A stretch of 64,000 nucleotides of DNA from contig NW_027478158.1 in assembly GCF_051020975.1 (NCBI RefSeq), positions 16,678,001 to 16,742,000 on the forward strand, read 5' to 3'. Positions 36,070 through 49,300 of this stretch are shown here, in pieces. Position numbers and translations under genes: made by a program. This DNA comes from Osmia lignaria lignaria (Eukaryota > Arthropoda > Insecta > Hymenoptera > Megachilidae). The first letter of the stretch is position 1, and each line of letters begins with the position of its first letter. The notes below the pieces were generated by a model. The model was not told the DNA's origin and made no database searches. It saw nothing but the letters and a program-made list of their open reading frames with translations.

Positions 36070-38646
36070 AAGGTCTCTTAACATTTTGCCATAGCTCGCT
36101 TCGTTTCCGAGATATTTGCAGATTTATCTCAAGGGAAGGGGCCTGACGGACATATTTCGAGATATTTCTTCTTCTTGTTGTTCTTCTTCTGCACAGCTAA
36201 GCTGGAAGTGGCATTTGCGGCTCGCACTAGTGCAGAGTTATCTCAACGAAAGGGGCCACGGTGTTTCTGTATCTCTATTATGTTGGTGCGGCTTCGGAAC
36301 TTTTAAATATCTCGATATATCTCGAAAACTACGCTTCTGATCAAAAAATATCATAGAACATAAATTGTAGGAAACATAATTCTCTACAAAAAAGGTCTCT
36401 TAACATTTTGCCATAGCTCGCTTCGTTTCCGAGATATTTGCAGATATATCTCAAGGGAAGGGGCCTGACGGACATATTTCGAGATATTTCTTCTTCTTGT
36501 TGTTCTTTTTCTGCACAGCTAAGCTGGAAGTGGCATTTGCAGCTCGCAATAGTGCAGAGTTATCTCAAAGAAAGGGGCCACGGTGTTTCTGTATCTCTAT
36601 TATGTTGGTGCGGCTTCGAAACTTTTAAATATCTCGATATATCTCGAAAACTACGCTTCCGATCAAAAAATATCATAGAACATAAATTGTAGGAAACATA
36701 ATTCTCTATAAAAAACGTCTCTTAACATTTTGCCGTAGCTCGCTTCGTTTCCGAGATATTTGCAGATTCAGCTCAAAGGAACTGGCCTGACGGACATATT
36801 TCGAGATATTTCTTCTTCTTGTTGTTCTTCTTCTGCGCAGCTAAGCTGGAAGTGGCATTTGCAGCTCGCAATAGTGCAGAGTTATCTCAAAGAAAGGGGC
36901 CACGGTGTTTCTGTATCTCTATTATGTTGGTGCGGCTTCGGAACTTTTAAATATCTCGATATATCTCGAAAACTACGCATCTGATCAAAAAATATCATAG
37001 AACATAAAAAGTAGGAAACTTAATTCTCTACAAAAAAGGTCTCTTAACATTTTGCCATAGCTCGCTTCGTTTCCGAGATATTTGCAGATTTATCTCAAGG
37101 GAAGGGGCCTGACGGACATATTTCGAGATATTTCTTCTTCTTGTTGTTCTTCTTCTGCACAGCTAAGCTGGAAGTGGCATTTGCGGCTCGCACTAGTGCA
37201 GAGTTATCTCAAAGAAAGGGGCCACGGTGTTTCTGTATCCCTATTATGTTGGTGCGGCTTCGGAACTTTTAAATATTTCGATATATCTCGAAAACTACGC
37301 TTCTGATCAAAAAATATCATAGAACGTAAATTGTAGGAAACATAATTCTCTACAAAAAAGGTCTCTTAACATTTTGCCATAGCTCGCTTCGTTTCCGAGA
37401 TATTTGCAGATTTATCTCAAGGGAAGGGGCCTGACGGACATATTTCGAGATATTTCTTCTTCTTGTTGTTCTTCTTCTGCGCAGCTAAGCTGGAAGTGGC
37501 ATTTGCAGCTCGCAATAGTGCAGAGATATCTCAAAGAAACGGGCCACGGTGTTTCTGTATCTCTTTTATGTTGGTGCGGCTTCGGAACTTTTAAATATCT
37601 TGATATATCTCGAGAACTACGCATCTGATCAAAAAATATCATAGAACATAAAAAGTAGGAAACTTAATTCTCTACAAAGAAGGTCTCTTAACATTTTGCC
37701 ATAGCTCTCTTCGTTTCCGAGATATTTGCAGATTTATCTCAAGGGAAGGGGCCTGACGGACATATTTCGAGATATTTCTTCTTCTTGTTGTTCTTCTTCT
37801 GCACAGCTAAGCTGGAAGTGGCAGTTGCAGCTCGCAATAGTGCAGAGTTATCTCAAAGAAAGGGGCCACGGTGTTTCTGTATCTCTATTATGTTGGTGCG
37901 GCTTCGGAACTTTTAAATATCTCGATATATCTCGAAAACTACGCATCTGATCAAAAAATATCATAGAACATAAAAAGTAGGAAACTTAATTCTCTACAAA
38001 GAAGGTCTCTTAACATTTTGCCATAGCTCTCTTCGTTTCCGAGATATTTGCAGATTTATCTCAAGGGAAGGGGCCTGACGGACATATTTCGAGATATTTC
38101 TTCTTCTTGTTGTTCTTCTTCTGCACAGCTAAGCTGGAAGTGGCATTTGCAGCTCGCAATAGTGCAGAGTTATCTCAAAGAAAGGGGCCACGGTGTTTCT
38201 GTATCTCTATTATGTTGGTGCGGCTTCGGAACTTTTAAATATCTCGATATATCTCGAAAACTACGCTTCTGATCAAAAAATATCATAGAACGTAAATTGT
38301 AGGAAACATAATTCTCTACAAAAAAGGTCTCTTAACATTTTGCCATAGCTCGCTTCGTTTCCGAGATATTTGCAGATTTATCTCAAGGGAAGGGGCCTGA
38401 CGGACATATTTCGAGATATTTCTTCTTCTTGTTGTTCTTCTTCTGCGCAGCTAAGCTGGAAGTGGCATTTCCAGCTCGCAATAGTGCAGAGTTATCCCAA
38501 AGAAAGGGGCCACGGTGTTTCTGTATCTCTATTATGTTGGTGCGGCTTCGGAACTTTTAAATATCTTGATATATCTCGAGAACTACGCCTCTGATCGAAA
38601 AATATCATAGAACATAAAAAGTTGGAAACTTAATTGTCTACAGAAC

Positions 38647-40578
38647 AGGTCTCTTAACATTTTGCCATAGCTCGCTTCGTTTCCGAGATATTTGCAGATT
38701 TATCTCAAGGGAAGGGGACTGACGGACATATTTCGAGATATTTCTTCTTCTTGTTGTTCTTCTTCTGCACAGCTAAGCTGGAAGTGGCATTTGCGGCTCG
38801 CTCTAGTGCAGAGTTATCTCAAAGAAAAGGGCCACGGTGTTTCTGTATCTCTATTATGTTGGTGCAGCTTCGGAACTTTTAAATATCTTGATCTATCTCG
38901 AGAACTACGCATCTGATCAAAAAATATCATAGAACATAAAAAGTAGCAAACATAATTCTCTACAAAAAAGGTCTCTTAAGATTTTGCCATAGCTCGTTTC
39001 GTTTCCGAGATATTTGCAGATATATCTCAAGGGAAGGGGCCTGACGGACATATTTCGAGATATTTCTTCTTCTTGTTGTTCTTCTTCTGCACAGCTAAAC
39101 TGGAAGTGGCATTTCCAGCTCGCAATAGTGCAGAGGTATCTCAAAGAATGGGGCCACGGTGTTTCTGTATCTCTATTATGTTGGTGCGGCTTCGGAACTT
39201 TTAAATATCTTGATATATCTCGAGAACTACGCATCTGATCGAAAAATATCATAGAACATAAAAAGAAGGAAACTTAATTCTCTACAAAAAAGGTCTCTTA
39301 ACATTTTGCCATAGCTCGCTTCGTTTCCGAGATATTTGCAGATTTATCTCAAGAGAAGGGGCCTGACGGACATATTTCGAGATATTTCTTCTTCTTGTTG
39401 TTCTTCTTCTGCACAGCTAAGCTGGAAGTGGCATTTGCAGGTCGCAATAGTGCAGAGTTATCTCAAAGAAAGGGCCCACGGTGTTTCTGTATCTCTATTA
39501 TGTTGGTGCGGCTTCGGAACTTTTAAATATCTCGATATATCTCGAAAACTACGCTTCTGATCAAAAAATATCATAGAACATAAAAAGTAGGAAACTTAAT
39601 TCTCTACAAAAAAGGTCTCTTAACATTTTGCCATAGCTTGCTTCGTTTTCGAGATATTTGCAGATTTATCTCAAGGGAAGGGGACTGACGGACATATTTC
39701 GAGATATTTCTTCTTCTTGTTGTTCTTCTTCTGCACAGCTAAACTGGAAGTGGCATTTCCAGCTCGCAATAGTGCAGAGTTATCTGAAAGAAAGGGGCCA
39801 CGGTGTTTCTGTATCTCTATTATGTTGGTGCGGCTTCGGAACTTTTAAATATCTTGATATATCTCGAGAACTACGCTTCTGATCAAAAAATATCATAGAA
39901 CAGAAATTGTAGGAAACATAATTCTCTACAAAAAAGGTCTCTTAAGATTTTGCCATAGCTCGTTTCGTTTCCGAAATATTTGCAGATATATCTCAAGGGA
40001 AGGGGCCTGACGGACATATTTCGAGATATTTCTTCTTCTTGTTGTTCTTCTTCTGCACAGCTAAACTGGAAGTGGCATTTCCAGCTCGCAATAGTGCAGA
40101 GTTATCTCAAAGAAAGAGGCCACGGTGCTTCTGTACCTCTATTATGTTGGTGCAGCTTCGGAACTTTTAAATATCTTGATCTATCTCGAGAACTACGCAT
40201 CTGATCAAAAAATATCATAGAACATAAAAAGTAGGAAACATAATTCTCTACAAAAAAGGTCTCTTAAGATTTTGCCATAGCTCGTTTGGTTTCCGAGATA
40301 TTTGCAGATATATCTCAAGGGAAGGGGCCTGACGGACATATTTCGAGATATTTCTTCTTCTTGTTGTTCTTCTTCTGCACAGCTAAACTGGAAGTGGCAT
40401 TTCCAGCTCGCAATAGTGCAGAGGTATCTCAAAGAATGGGGCCACGGTGTTTCTGTATCTCTATTATGTTGGTGCGGCTTCGGAACTTTTAAATATCTTG
40501 ATATATCTCGAGAACTACGCATCTGATCAAAAAATATCATAGAACATAAAAAGTAGAAAACTTAATTCTCTACAAAAA
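38647..40578 (+). repeat. 4-monomer echo: 38647-39290 and 39935-40578 (spacing 1288 bp)
   Basis: Pairs of monomers share GGTGCAGCTTCGG with GATCTATCTCG, then TTAAGATTTTGCC with GCTCGTTT, GCAGAGGTATC and AAAGAATGGGGCC. Their left parts differ (CTAAGCTGG with GCGGCTCGC against CTAAACTGG with CCAGCTCGC), so one of the first monomers is recombinant. This is the first block structure of domain C. Confidence 0.7.
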
Positions 40579-41499
40579 AGGTCTCTCAACATTTTGCCAT
40601 AGCTCGCTTCGTTTCCGAGATATATGCAGATTTATCTCAAGGGAAGGGGCCTGACGGACATATTTCGAGATATTTCTTCTTCTTGTTGTTCTTCTTCTGC
40701 ACAGCTAAACTGGAAGTGGCATTTCCAGCTCGCAATAGTGCAGAGTTATCTGAAAGAAAGGGGCCACGGTGTTTCTGTATCTCTATTATGTTGGTGCGGC
40801 TTCGGAACTTTTAAATATCTTGATATATCTCGAGAACTACGCTTCTGATCAAAAAATATCATAGAACATAAATTGTAGGAAACATAATTCTCTACAAAAA
40901 AGGTCTCTTAACATTTTGCCATAGCTCGCTTCGTTTCCGAGATATTTGCAGATTTATCTCAAGGGAAGGGGCCTGACGGACATATTTCGAGATATTTCTT
41001 CTTCTTGTTGTTCTTCTTCTGCACAGCTAAGCTGGAAGTGGCATTTGCAGGTCGCAATAGTGCAGAGTTACCTCAAAGAAAGGGGCCACGGTGTTTCTGT
41101 ATCTCTATTATGTTGGTGCCGCTTCGGAACTTTTAAATATCTGGATATATCTCGAGAACTACGCATCTGATCAAAAAATATCATAGAACATAAATTGTAG
41201 GAAACATAAGTCTCTACAAAAAAGGTCTCTTAAGATTTTGCCATAGCTCGTTTCGTTTCCGAGATATTTGCAGATATATCTCAAGGGAAGGGGCCTGACG
41301 GACATATTTCGAGATATTTCTTCTTCTTGTTGTTCTTCTTCTGCAGAGCTATGCTGGAAGTGGCATTTGCAGCTCGCAATAGTGCAGAGTTATCTCAAAG
41401 AAAGGGGCCACGGTGTTTCTGTATCTCTATTATGTTGGTGCGGCTTCGGAACTTTTAAATATCTTGATATATCTCGAGAACTACGCATCTGATCAAAAA

Positions 41500-44400
41500 A
41501 TATCATAGAACATAAAAAGTAGCAAACTTAATTCTCCACAAAAAAGGTCTCTTAACATTTTGCCATAGCTCGCTTCGTTTCCGAGATATTTTCAGATTTA
41601 TCTCAAGTGAAGGGGCCTGACGGACACGTTTCGAGATATTTCTTCTTCTTGTTGTTCTTCTTCTGCACAGCTAAGCTGGAGGTGGCATTTCCAGCTCGCA
41701 ATAGTGCAGAGTTATCTCAAAGAAAGGGGCCACGGTGTTTCTGTATCTCTATTATGTTGGTGCGGCTTCGGAACTTTTAAATATCTCGATATATCTCGAA
41801 AACTACGCTTCTGATCAAAAAATATCATAGAACATAAATTGTAGGAAACATAATTGTCTACAAAAAAGGTCTCTTAACATTTTGCGATAGCTCGCTTCGT
41901 TTCTGAGATAGTTGCAGATACATCTCAAGGGAAGGGGCCTGACGGACATATTTCGAGATATTTCTTCTTCTTGTTGTTCTTCTTCTGCAGAGCTATGCTG
42001 GAAGTGTCATTTGCAGCTCGCAATAGTGCAGAGTTATCTCAAAGAAAGGGGCCACGGTGTTTCTGTATCTCTATTATGTTGGTGCGGCTTCGGAACTTTT
42101 AAATATCTTGATATATCTCGAGAACTACGCATCTGATCAAAAAATATCATACAACATAAATAGTAGGAAACTTAATTCTCTACAAAAAAGGTCTCTCAAC
42201 ATTTTGCCATAGCTCGCTTCGTTTCCGAGATATTTGCACATTTATCTCAAGGGAAGGGGCCTAACGGACATATTTCGAGATATTTCTTCTTCTTGTCGTT
42301 CTTCTTTTGCACAGCTAAGCTGGAAGTGGCATTTGCGGCTCGCACTAGTGCAGAGTTATCTCAAAGAAAGGGGCCACGGTGTTTCTGTATCTCTATTATG
42401 TTGGTGCAGCTTCGGAACTTTTAAATATCTTGATATATCGCGAGAACTACGCATCTGATCAAAAAATATCCTGGAACATAAAAAGTAGAAAACTTAATTC
42501 TCTACAAAAAAGGTCTCTCAACATTTTGCCATAGCTCGCTTCGTTTCCGAGATATTTGCAGATTTATCTCAAGGGAAGGGGCCTGACGGACATGTTTCGA
42601 GATATTTCTTCTTCTTGTTGTTCTTCCTCTGCACAGCTAAACTGGAAGTGGCATTTCCAGCTCGCAATAGTGCAGAGTTATCTCAAAGAAAGGGGCCACG
42701 GTGTTTCTGTATCACTATTATGTTGGTGCGGCTTCGGAACTTTTAATTATCTTGATATATCTCGAGAACTACGCATCTGATCAAAAAATATCATACAACA
42801 TAAAAAGTAGGAAACTTAATTCTCTACAAAAAAGGTCTCTTAACACTTTGCCATAGCTCGCTTCGTTTCCGAGATATTTGCAGATTTATCTCAAGGGAAG
42901 GGGCCTGACGGACATATTTCGAGATATTTCTTCTTCTTGTTGTTCTTCTTCTGCACAGCGAAGCTGGAAGTGGCATTTGCAGCTCGCAATAGTGCAGAGT
43001 TATCTCAAAGAAAGGGGCCACGGTGTTTCTGTATCTCTATTATGTTGGTGCGGCTTCGGAACTTTTAAATATCTTGATATATCTCGAGAACTACGCATCT
43101 GATCGAAAAATATCATACAACATAAATAGTAGGAAACTTAATTCTCTACAAAAAAGGTCTCTCAACATTTTGCCATAGCTCGCTTCGTTTCCGAGATATT
43201 TGCACATTTATCTCAAGGGAAGGGGCCTAACGGACATATTTCGAGATATTTCTTCTTCTTGTTGTTCTTCTTTTGCACAGCTAAGCTGGAAGTGGCATTT
43301 GCGGCTCGCACTAGTGCAGAGTTATCTCAAAGAAAGGGGCCACGGTGTTTCGGTATCTCTATTATGTTGGTGCAGCTTCGGAACTTTTAAATATCTTGAT
43401 ATATCTCGAGAACTACGCATCTGATCAAAAAATATCCTGGAACATAAAAAGTAGAAAACTTAATTCTCTACAAAAAAGGTCTCTCAACATTTTGCCATAG
43501 CTCGCTTCGTTTCCGAGATATATGCAGATTTATCTCAAGGGAAGGGGCCTGACGGACATATTTCGAGATATTTCTTCTTCTTGTTGTTCTTCTTCTGCAC
43601 AGCTAAACTGGAAGTGGCATTTCCAGCTCGCAATAGTGCAGAGTTATCTGAAAGAAAGGGGCCACGGTGTTTCTGTATCTCTATTATGTTGGTGCGGCTT
43701 CGGAACTTTTAAATATCTTGATATATCTCGAGAACTACGCTTCTGATCAAAAAATATCATAGAACATAAATTGTAGGAAACATAATTCTCTACAAAAAAG
43801 GTCTCTCAACATTTTGCCATAGCTCGCTTCGTTTCCGAGATATTTGCAGATTCACCTCAAAGGAACTGGCCTGACGGACATATTTCGAGATATTTCTTCT
43901 TCTTGTTGTTCTTCCTCTGCACAGCTAAGCTGGAAGTGGCATTTGCAGCTCGCAATACTGCAGAGTTATCTCAAAGAAAGGGGCCACTGTGTTTCTGTAT
44001 CTCTATTATGTTGGTGCGGCTTCGGAACTTTTAAATATCTTGATATATCTCGAGAACTACGCATCTGATCAAAAAATATCATAGAACATAAAAAGTAGCA
44101 AACTTAATTCTCCACAAAAAAGGTCTCTTAACATTTTGCCATAGCTCGCTTCGTTTCCGAGATATTTTCAGATTTATCTCAAGTGAAGGGGCCTGACGGA
44201 CACGTTTCGAGATATTTCTTCTTCTTGTTGTTCTTCTTCTGCACAGCTAAGCTGGAGGTGGCATTTCCAGCTCGCAATAGTGCAGAGTTATCTCAAAGAA
44301 AGGGGCCACGGTGTTTCTGTATCTCTATTATGTTGGTGCGGCTTCGGAACTTTTAAATATCTCGATATATCTCGAAAACTACGCTTCTGATCAAAAAATA

Positions 44401-46375
44401 TCATAGAACATAAATTGTAGGAAACATAATTGTCTACAAAAAAGGTCTCTTAACATTTTGCGATAGCTCGCTTCGTTTCTGAGATAGTTGCAGATACATC
44501 TCAAGGGAAGGGGCCTGACGGACATATTTCGAGATATTTCTTCTTCTTGTTGTTCTTCTTCTGCAGAGCTATGCTGGAAGTGTCATTTGCAGCTCGCAAT
44601 AGTGCAGAGTTATCTCAAAGAAAGGGGCCACGGTGTTTCTGTATCTCTATTATGTTGGTGCGGCTTCGGAACTTTTAAATATCTTGATATATCTCGAGAA
44701 CTACGCATCTGATCAAAAAATATCATACAACATAAATAGTAGGAAACTTAATTCTCTACAAAAAAGGTCTCTCAACATTTTGCCATAGCTCGCTTCGTTT
44801 CCGAGATATTTGCACATTTATCTCAAGGGAAGGGGCCTAACGGACATATTTCGAGATATTTCTTCTTCTTGTTGTTCTTCTTTTGCACAGCTAAGCTGGA
44901 AGTGGCATTTGCGGCTCGCACTAGTGCAGAGTTATCTCAAAGAAAGGGGCCACGGTGTTTCTGTATCTCTATTATGTTGGTGCAGCTTCGGAACTTTTAA
45001 ATATCTTGATATATCGCGAGAACTACGCATCTGATCAAAAAATATCCTGGAACATAAAAAGTAGAAAACTTAATTCTCTACAAAAAAGGTCTCTCAACAT
45101 TTTGCCATAGCTCGCTTCGTTTCCGAGATATTTGCAGATTTATCTCAAGGGAAGGGGCCTGACGGACATGTTTCGAGATATTTCTTCTTCTTGTTGTTCT
45201 TCCTCTGCACAGCTAAACTGGAAGTGGCATTTCCAGCTCGCAATAGTGCAGAGTTATCTCAAAGAAAGGGGCCACGGTGTTTCTGTATCACTATTATGTT
45301 GGTGCGGCTTCGGAACTTTTAATTATCTTGATATATCTCGAGAACTACGCATCTGATCAAAAAATATCATAGAACATAAAAAGTAGGAAACTTAATTCTC
45401 TACAAAAAAGGTCTCTTAACATTGTGCCATAGCTCGCTTCGTTTCCGAGATATTTGCAGATTTATCTCAAGGGAAGGGGCCTGACGGACATATTTCGAGA
45501 TATTTCTTCTTCTTGTTGTTCTTCTTCTGCACAGCGAAGCTGGAAGTGGCATTTGCAGCTCGCAATAGTGCAGAGTTATCTCAAAGAAAGGGGCCACGGT
45601 GTTTCTGTATCTCTATTATGTTGGTGCGGCTTCGGAACTTTTAAATATCTTGATATATCTCGAGAACTACGCATCTGATCAAAAAATATCATACAACATA
45701 AATAGTAGGAAACTTAATTCTCTACAAAAAAGGTCTCTCAACATTTTGCCATAGCTCGCTTCGTTTCCGAGATATTTGCACATTTATCTCAAGGGAAGGG
45801 GCCTAACGGACATATTTCGAGATATTTCTTCTTCTTGTTGTTCTTCTTTTGCACAGCTAAGCTGGAAGTGGCATTTGCGGCTCGCACTAGTGCAGAGTTA
45901 TCTCAAAGAAAGGGGCCACGGTGTTTCGGTATCTCTATTATGTTGGTGCAGCTTCGGAACTTTTAAATATCTTGATATATCTCGAGAACTACGCATCTGA
46001 TCAAAAAATATCCTGGAACATAAAAAGTAGAAAACTTAATTCTCTACAAAAAAGGTCTCTCAACATTTTGCCATAGCTCGCTTCGTTTCCGAGATATATG
46101 CAGATTTATCTCAAGGGAAGGGGCCTGACGGACATATTTCGAGATATTTCTTCTTCTTGTTGTTCTTCTTCTGCACAGCTAAACTGGAAGTGGCATTTCC
46201 AGCTCGCAATAGTGCAGTGTTATCTGAAAGAAAGGGGCGACGGTGTTTCTGTATCTCTATTATGTTGGTGCGGCTTCGGAACTTTTAAATATCTTGATAT
46301 ATCTCGAGAACTACGCTTCTGATCAAAAAATATCATAGAACATAAATTGTAGGAAACATAATTCTCTACAAAAAA
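41500..46375 (+). repeat. 8-monomer spaced duplication: about 41500-43799 and 44076-46375 (spacing 2576 bp)
   Basis: Seven monomers recur in order. Shared rare markers are CTCCACAAAAAAGG, TCTCAAGTGAAGG, GACACGTTTCG, TTTTGCGATAGC with TTTCTGAGATAGTTGC, AAGTGTCATTTG, GCACATTTATC, TATCCTGGAAC and GTGTTTCGGTATC. The differences I saw include TTGTCGTTC (about 42295) against TTGTTGTTC, AACACTTTGCC (about 42843) against AACATTGTGCC, and GCAGTGTTATC plus GGGGCGACGG near 46215-46232 in the second block. Confidence 0.85.
41545..41866 (+). repeat. Monomer with interrupted frame (TGA at 41608-41610)
   Basis: TCTCAAGTGAAGG creates an in-frame stop, and TTTTCAG replaces TTTGCAG, so the frame open in most copies is lost at its beginning. 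The same lesion recurs at 44184-44186 in the 8-monomer duplicate. Related copies at 56357, 58611 and 62475 keep only the TTTTCAG change. Loss without any visible consequence for amplification supports a non-coding repeat. Confidence 0.85.
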
Positions 46376-49300
46376 GGTCTCTGAACATTTTGCCATAGCT
46401 CGCTTCGTTTCCGAGATATTTGCAGATTTATCTCAAGGGAAGGGGCCTGACGGACATATTTCGAGATATTTCTTCTTCTTGTTGTTCTTCTTCTGCACAG
46501 CTAAGCTGGAAGTGGCATTTGCGGCTCGCACTAGTGCAGAGTTATCTCAAAGAAAGGGGCCACGGTGTTTCTGTATCTCTATTATGTTGGTGCGGCTTCG
46601 GAACTTTTAAATATCTCGATATATCTCGAAAACTACGCTTCTGATCAAAAAATATCATAGAACATAAATTTTAGGAAACATAATTCTCTACAAATAAAGT
46701 CTCTTAACATTTTGCCATAGCTCGCTTCGTTTCCGAGATATTTGCAGATTTATCTCAAGGGAAGGGGCCTGACGGACATGTTTCGAGATATTTCTTCTTC
46801 TTGTTGTTCTTGCTCTGCACAGCTAAGCTGGAAGTGGCATTTCCAGCTCGCAATAGTGCAGAGTTATCTCAAAGAAAGGGGCCACGGTGTTTCTGTATCT
46901 CTATTATGTTGGTGCGGCTTCGGAACTTTTAAATATCTTGATATATCTCGAGAACTACGCATCTGATCAAAAAATATCATACAACATAAATAGTAGGAAA
47001 CTTAATTCTCTACAAAAAAGGTCTCTCAACATTTTGCCATAGCTCGCTTCGTTTCCGAGATATTTGCACATTTATCTCAAGGGAAGGGGCCTAACGGACA
47101 TATTTCGAGATATTTCTTCTTCTTGTTGTTCTTCTTCTGCACAGCTAAGCTGGAAGTGGCATTTGCGGCTCGCACTAGTGCAGAGTTATCTCAAAGAAAG
47201 GGGCCACGGTGTTTCTGAATCTCTGTTATGTTGGTGCGGCTTCGGAACTTTTAAATATCTCGATATATCTCGAAAACTACGCTTCTGATCAAAAAATATC
47301 ATAGAACATAAATTGTAGGAAACATAATTCTCTACAAAAAACGTCTCTCAACATTTTGCCATAGCTCGCTTCGTTTCCGAGATATTTGCAGATTTATCTC
47401 AAGGGAAGGGGCCTGACGGACATATTTCGAGATATTTCTTCTTCTTGTTGTTCTTCTTCTGCACAGCGAAGCTGGAAGTGGCATTTGCAGCTCGCAATAG
47501 TGCAGAGTTATCTCAAAGAAAGGGGCCACGGTGTTTCTGTATCTCTATTATGTTGGTGCGGCTTCGGAACTTTTAAATATCTTGATATATCTCGAGAACT
47601 ACGCATCTGATCAAAAAATATCATAGAACATAAAAAGTAGCAAACTTAATTCTCCACAAAAAAGGTCTCTTAACATTTTACCATAGCTCGCTTCGTTTCC
47701 GAGATATTTGCAGATTTATCTCAAGGGAAGGGGCCTGACGGACATGTTTCGAGATATTTCTTCTTTTTGTTGTTCTTCTTCTGCACAGCTAAACCGGAAG
47801 TGGCATTTCCAGCTCGCAATAGGGCAGAGTTATCTCAAAGAAAGGGGCCACGGTGTTTCTGTATCTCTATTATGTTGGTGCGGCTTCGGAACTTTTAAAT
47901 ATCTCGATATATCTCGAAAACTACGCTTCTGATCAAAAGATATCATAGAACATAAATTTTAGGAAACATAATTCTCTACAAATAAAGTCTCTTAACATTT
48001 TGCCATAGCTCGCTTGGTTTCCGAGATATTTGCAGATTTATCTCAAGGGAAGGGGCCTGACGGACATGTTTCGAGATATTTCTTCTTCTTGTTGTTCTTC
48101 CTCTGCACAGCTAAACTGGAAGTGGCATTTCCAGCTCGCAATAGTGCAGAGTTATCTCAAAGAAAGGGGCCACGGTGTTTCTGTATCACTATTATGCTGG
48201 TGCGGCTTCGGAACTTTTAATTATCTTGATATATCTCGAGAACTACGCATCTGATCAAAAAATATCATACAACATAAAAAGTAGGAAACTTAATTCTCTA
48301 CAAAAAAGGTCTCTTAACACTTTGCCATAGCTCGCTTCGTTTCCGAGATTTTTGCAGATTTATCTCAAGGGAAGGGGCCTGACGGACATATTTCGAGATA
48401 TTTCTTCTTCTTGTTGTTCTTCTTCTGCACAGCGAAGCTGGAAGTGGCATTTGCAGCTCGCAATAGTGCAGAGTTATCTCAAAGAAAGGGGCCACGGTGT
48501 TTCTGTATCTCTATTATGTTGGTGCGGCTTCGGAACTTTTAAATATCTTGATATATCTCGAGAACTACGCATCTGATCAAAAAATATCATACAACATAAA
48601 TAGTAGGAAACTTAATTCTCTACAAAAAAGGTCTCTCAACATTTTGCCATAGCTCGCTTCGTTTTCGAGATATTTGCACATTTATCTCAAGGGAAGGGGC
48701 CTAACGGACATATTTCGAGATATTTCTTCTTCTTGTTGTTCTTCTTTTGCACAGCTAAGCTGGAAGTGGCATTTGCGGCTCGCACTAGTGCAGAGTTATC
48801 TCAAAGAAAGGGGCCACGGTGTTTCTGTATCTCTATTATGTTGGTGCAGCTTCGGAACTTTTAAATATCTTGATATATCTCGAGAACTACGCATCTGATC
48901 AAAAAATATCCTGGAACATAAAAAGTGGAAAACCTAATTCTCTACAAAAAAGGTCTCTCAACATTTTGCCATAGCTCGCTTCGTTTCCGAGATATATGCA
49001 GATTTATCTCAAGGGAAGGGGCCTGACGGACATATTTCGAGATATTTCTTCTTCTTGTTGTTCTTCTTCTGCACAGCTAAACTGGAAGTGGCATTTGCGG
49101 CTCGCACTAGTGCAGAGTTATCTCAAAGAAAGGGGCCACGGTGTTTCTGTATCTCTATTATGTTGGTGCGGCTTCGGAACTTTTAAATATCTCGATATAT
49201 CTCGAAAACTACGCTTCTGATCAAAAAATATCATAGAACATAAATTTTAGGAAACATAATTCTCTACAAATAAAGTCTCTTAACATTTTGCCATAGCTCG

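Larger units (their letters stand above)
32850..38324 (+). repeat. Domain T: 17 monomers, transitional, mostly private mutations
   Basis: These monomers lack the clear block duplications seen on both sides. They carry one-off changes, such as GCATTCGCAGCCCGC near 33316, CATCAGATC near 33758, CTTCTTTTTCTG near 36504, CTTCGAAAC near 36614 and GCGCAGCTAAG near 36835. A weak 9-monomer echo links 32850-33170 with 35749-36069 through TCTCCTAACATT and AAAAAGTCGG. Two neighbours at about 37.68 and 38.00 kb share ACAAAGAAGG and GCTCTCTTCG. It also holds the last +1-bp copy, near 35389. It looks like older or less recently homogenised array between two active domains. Confidence 0.6.
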
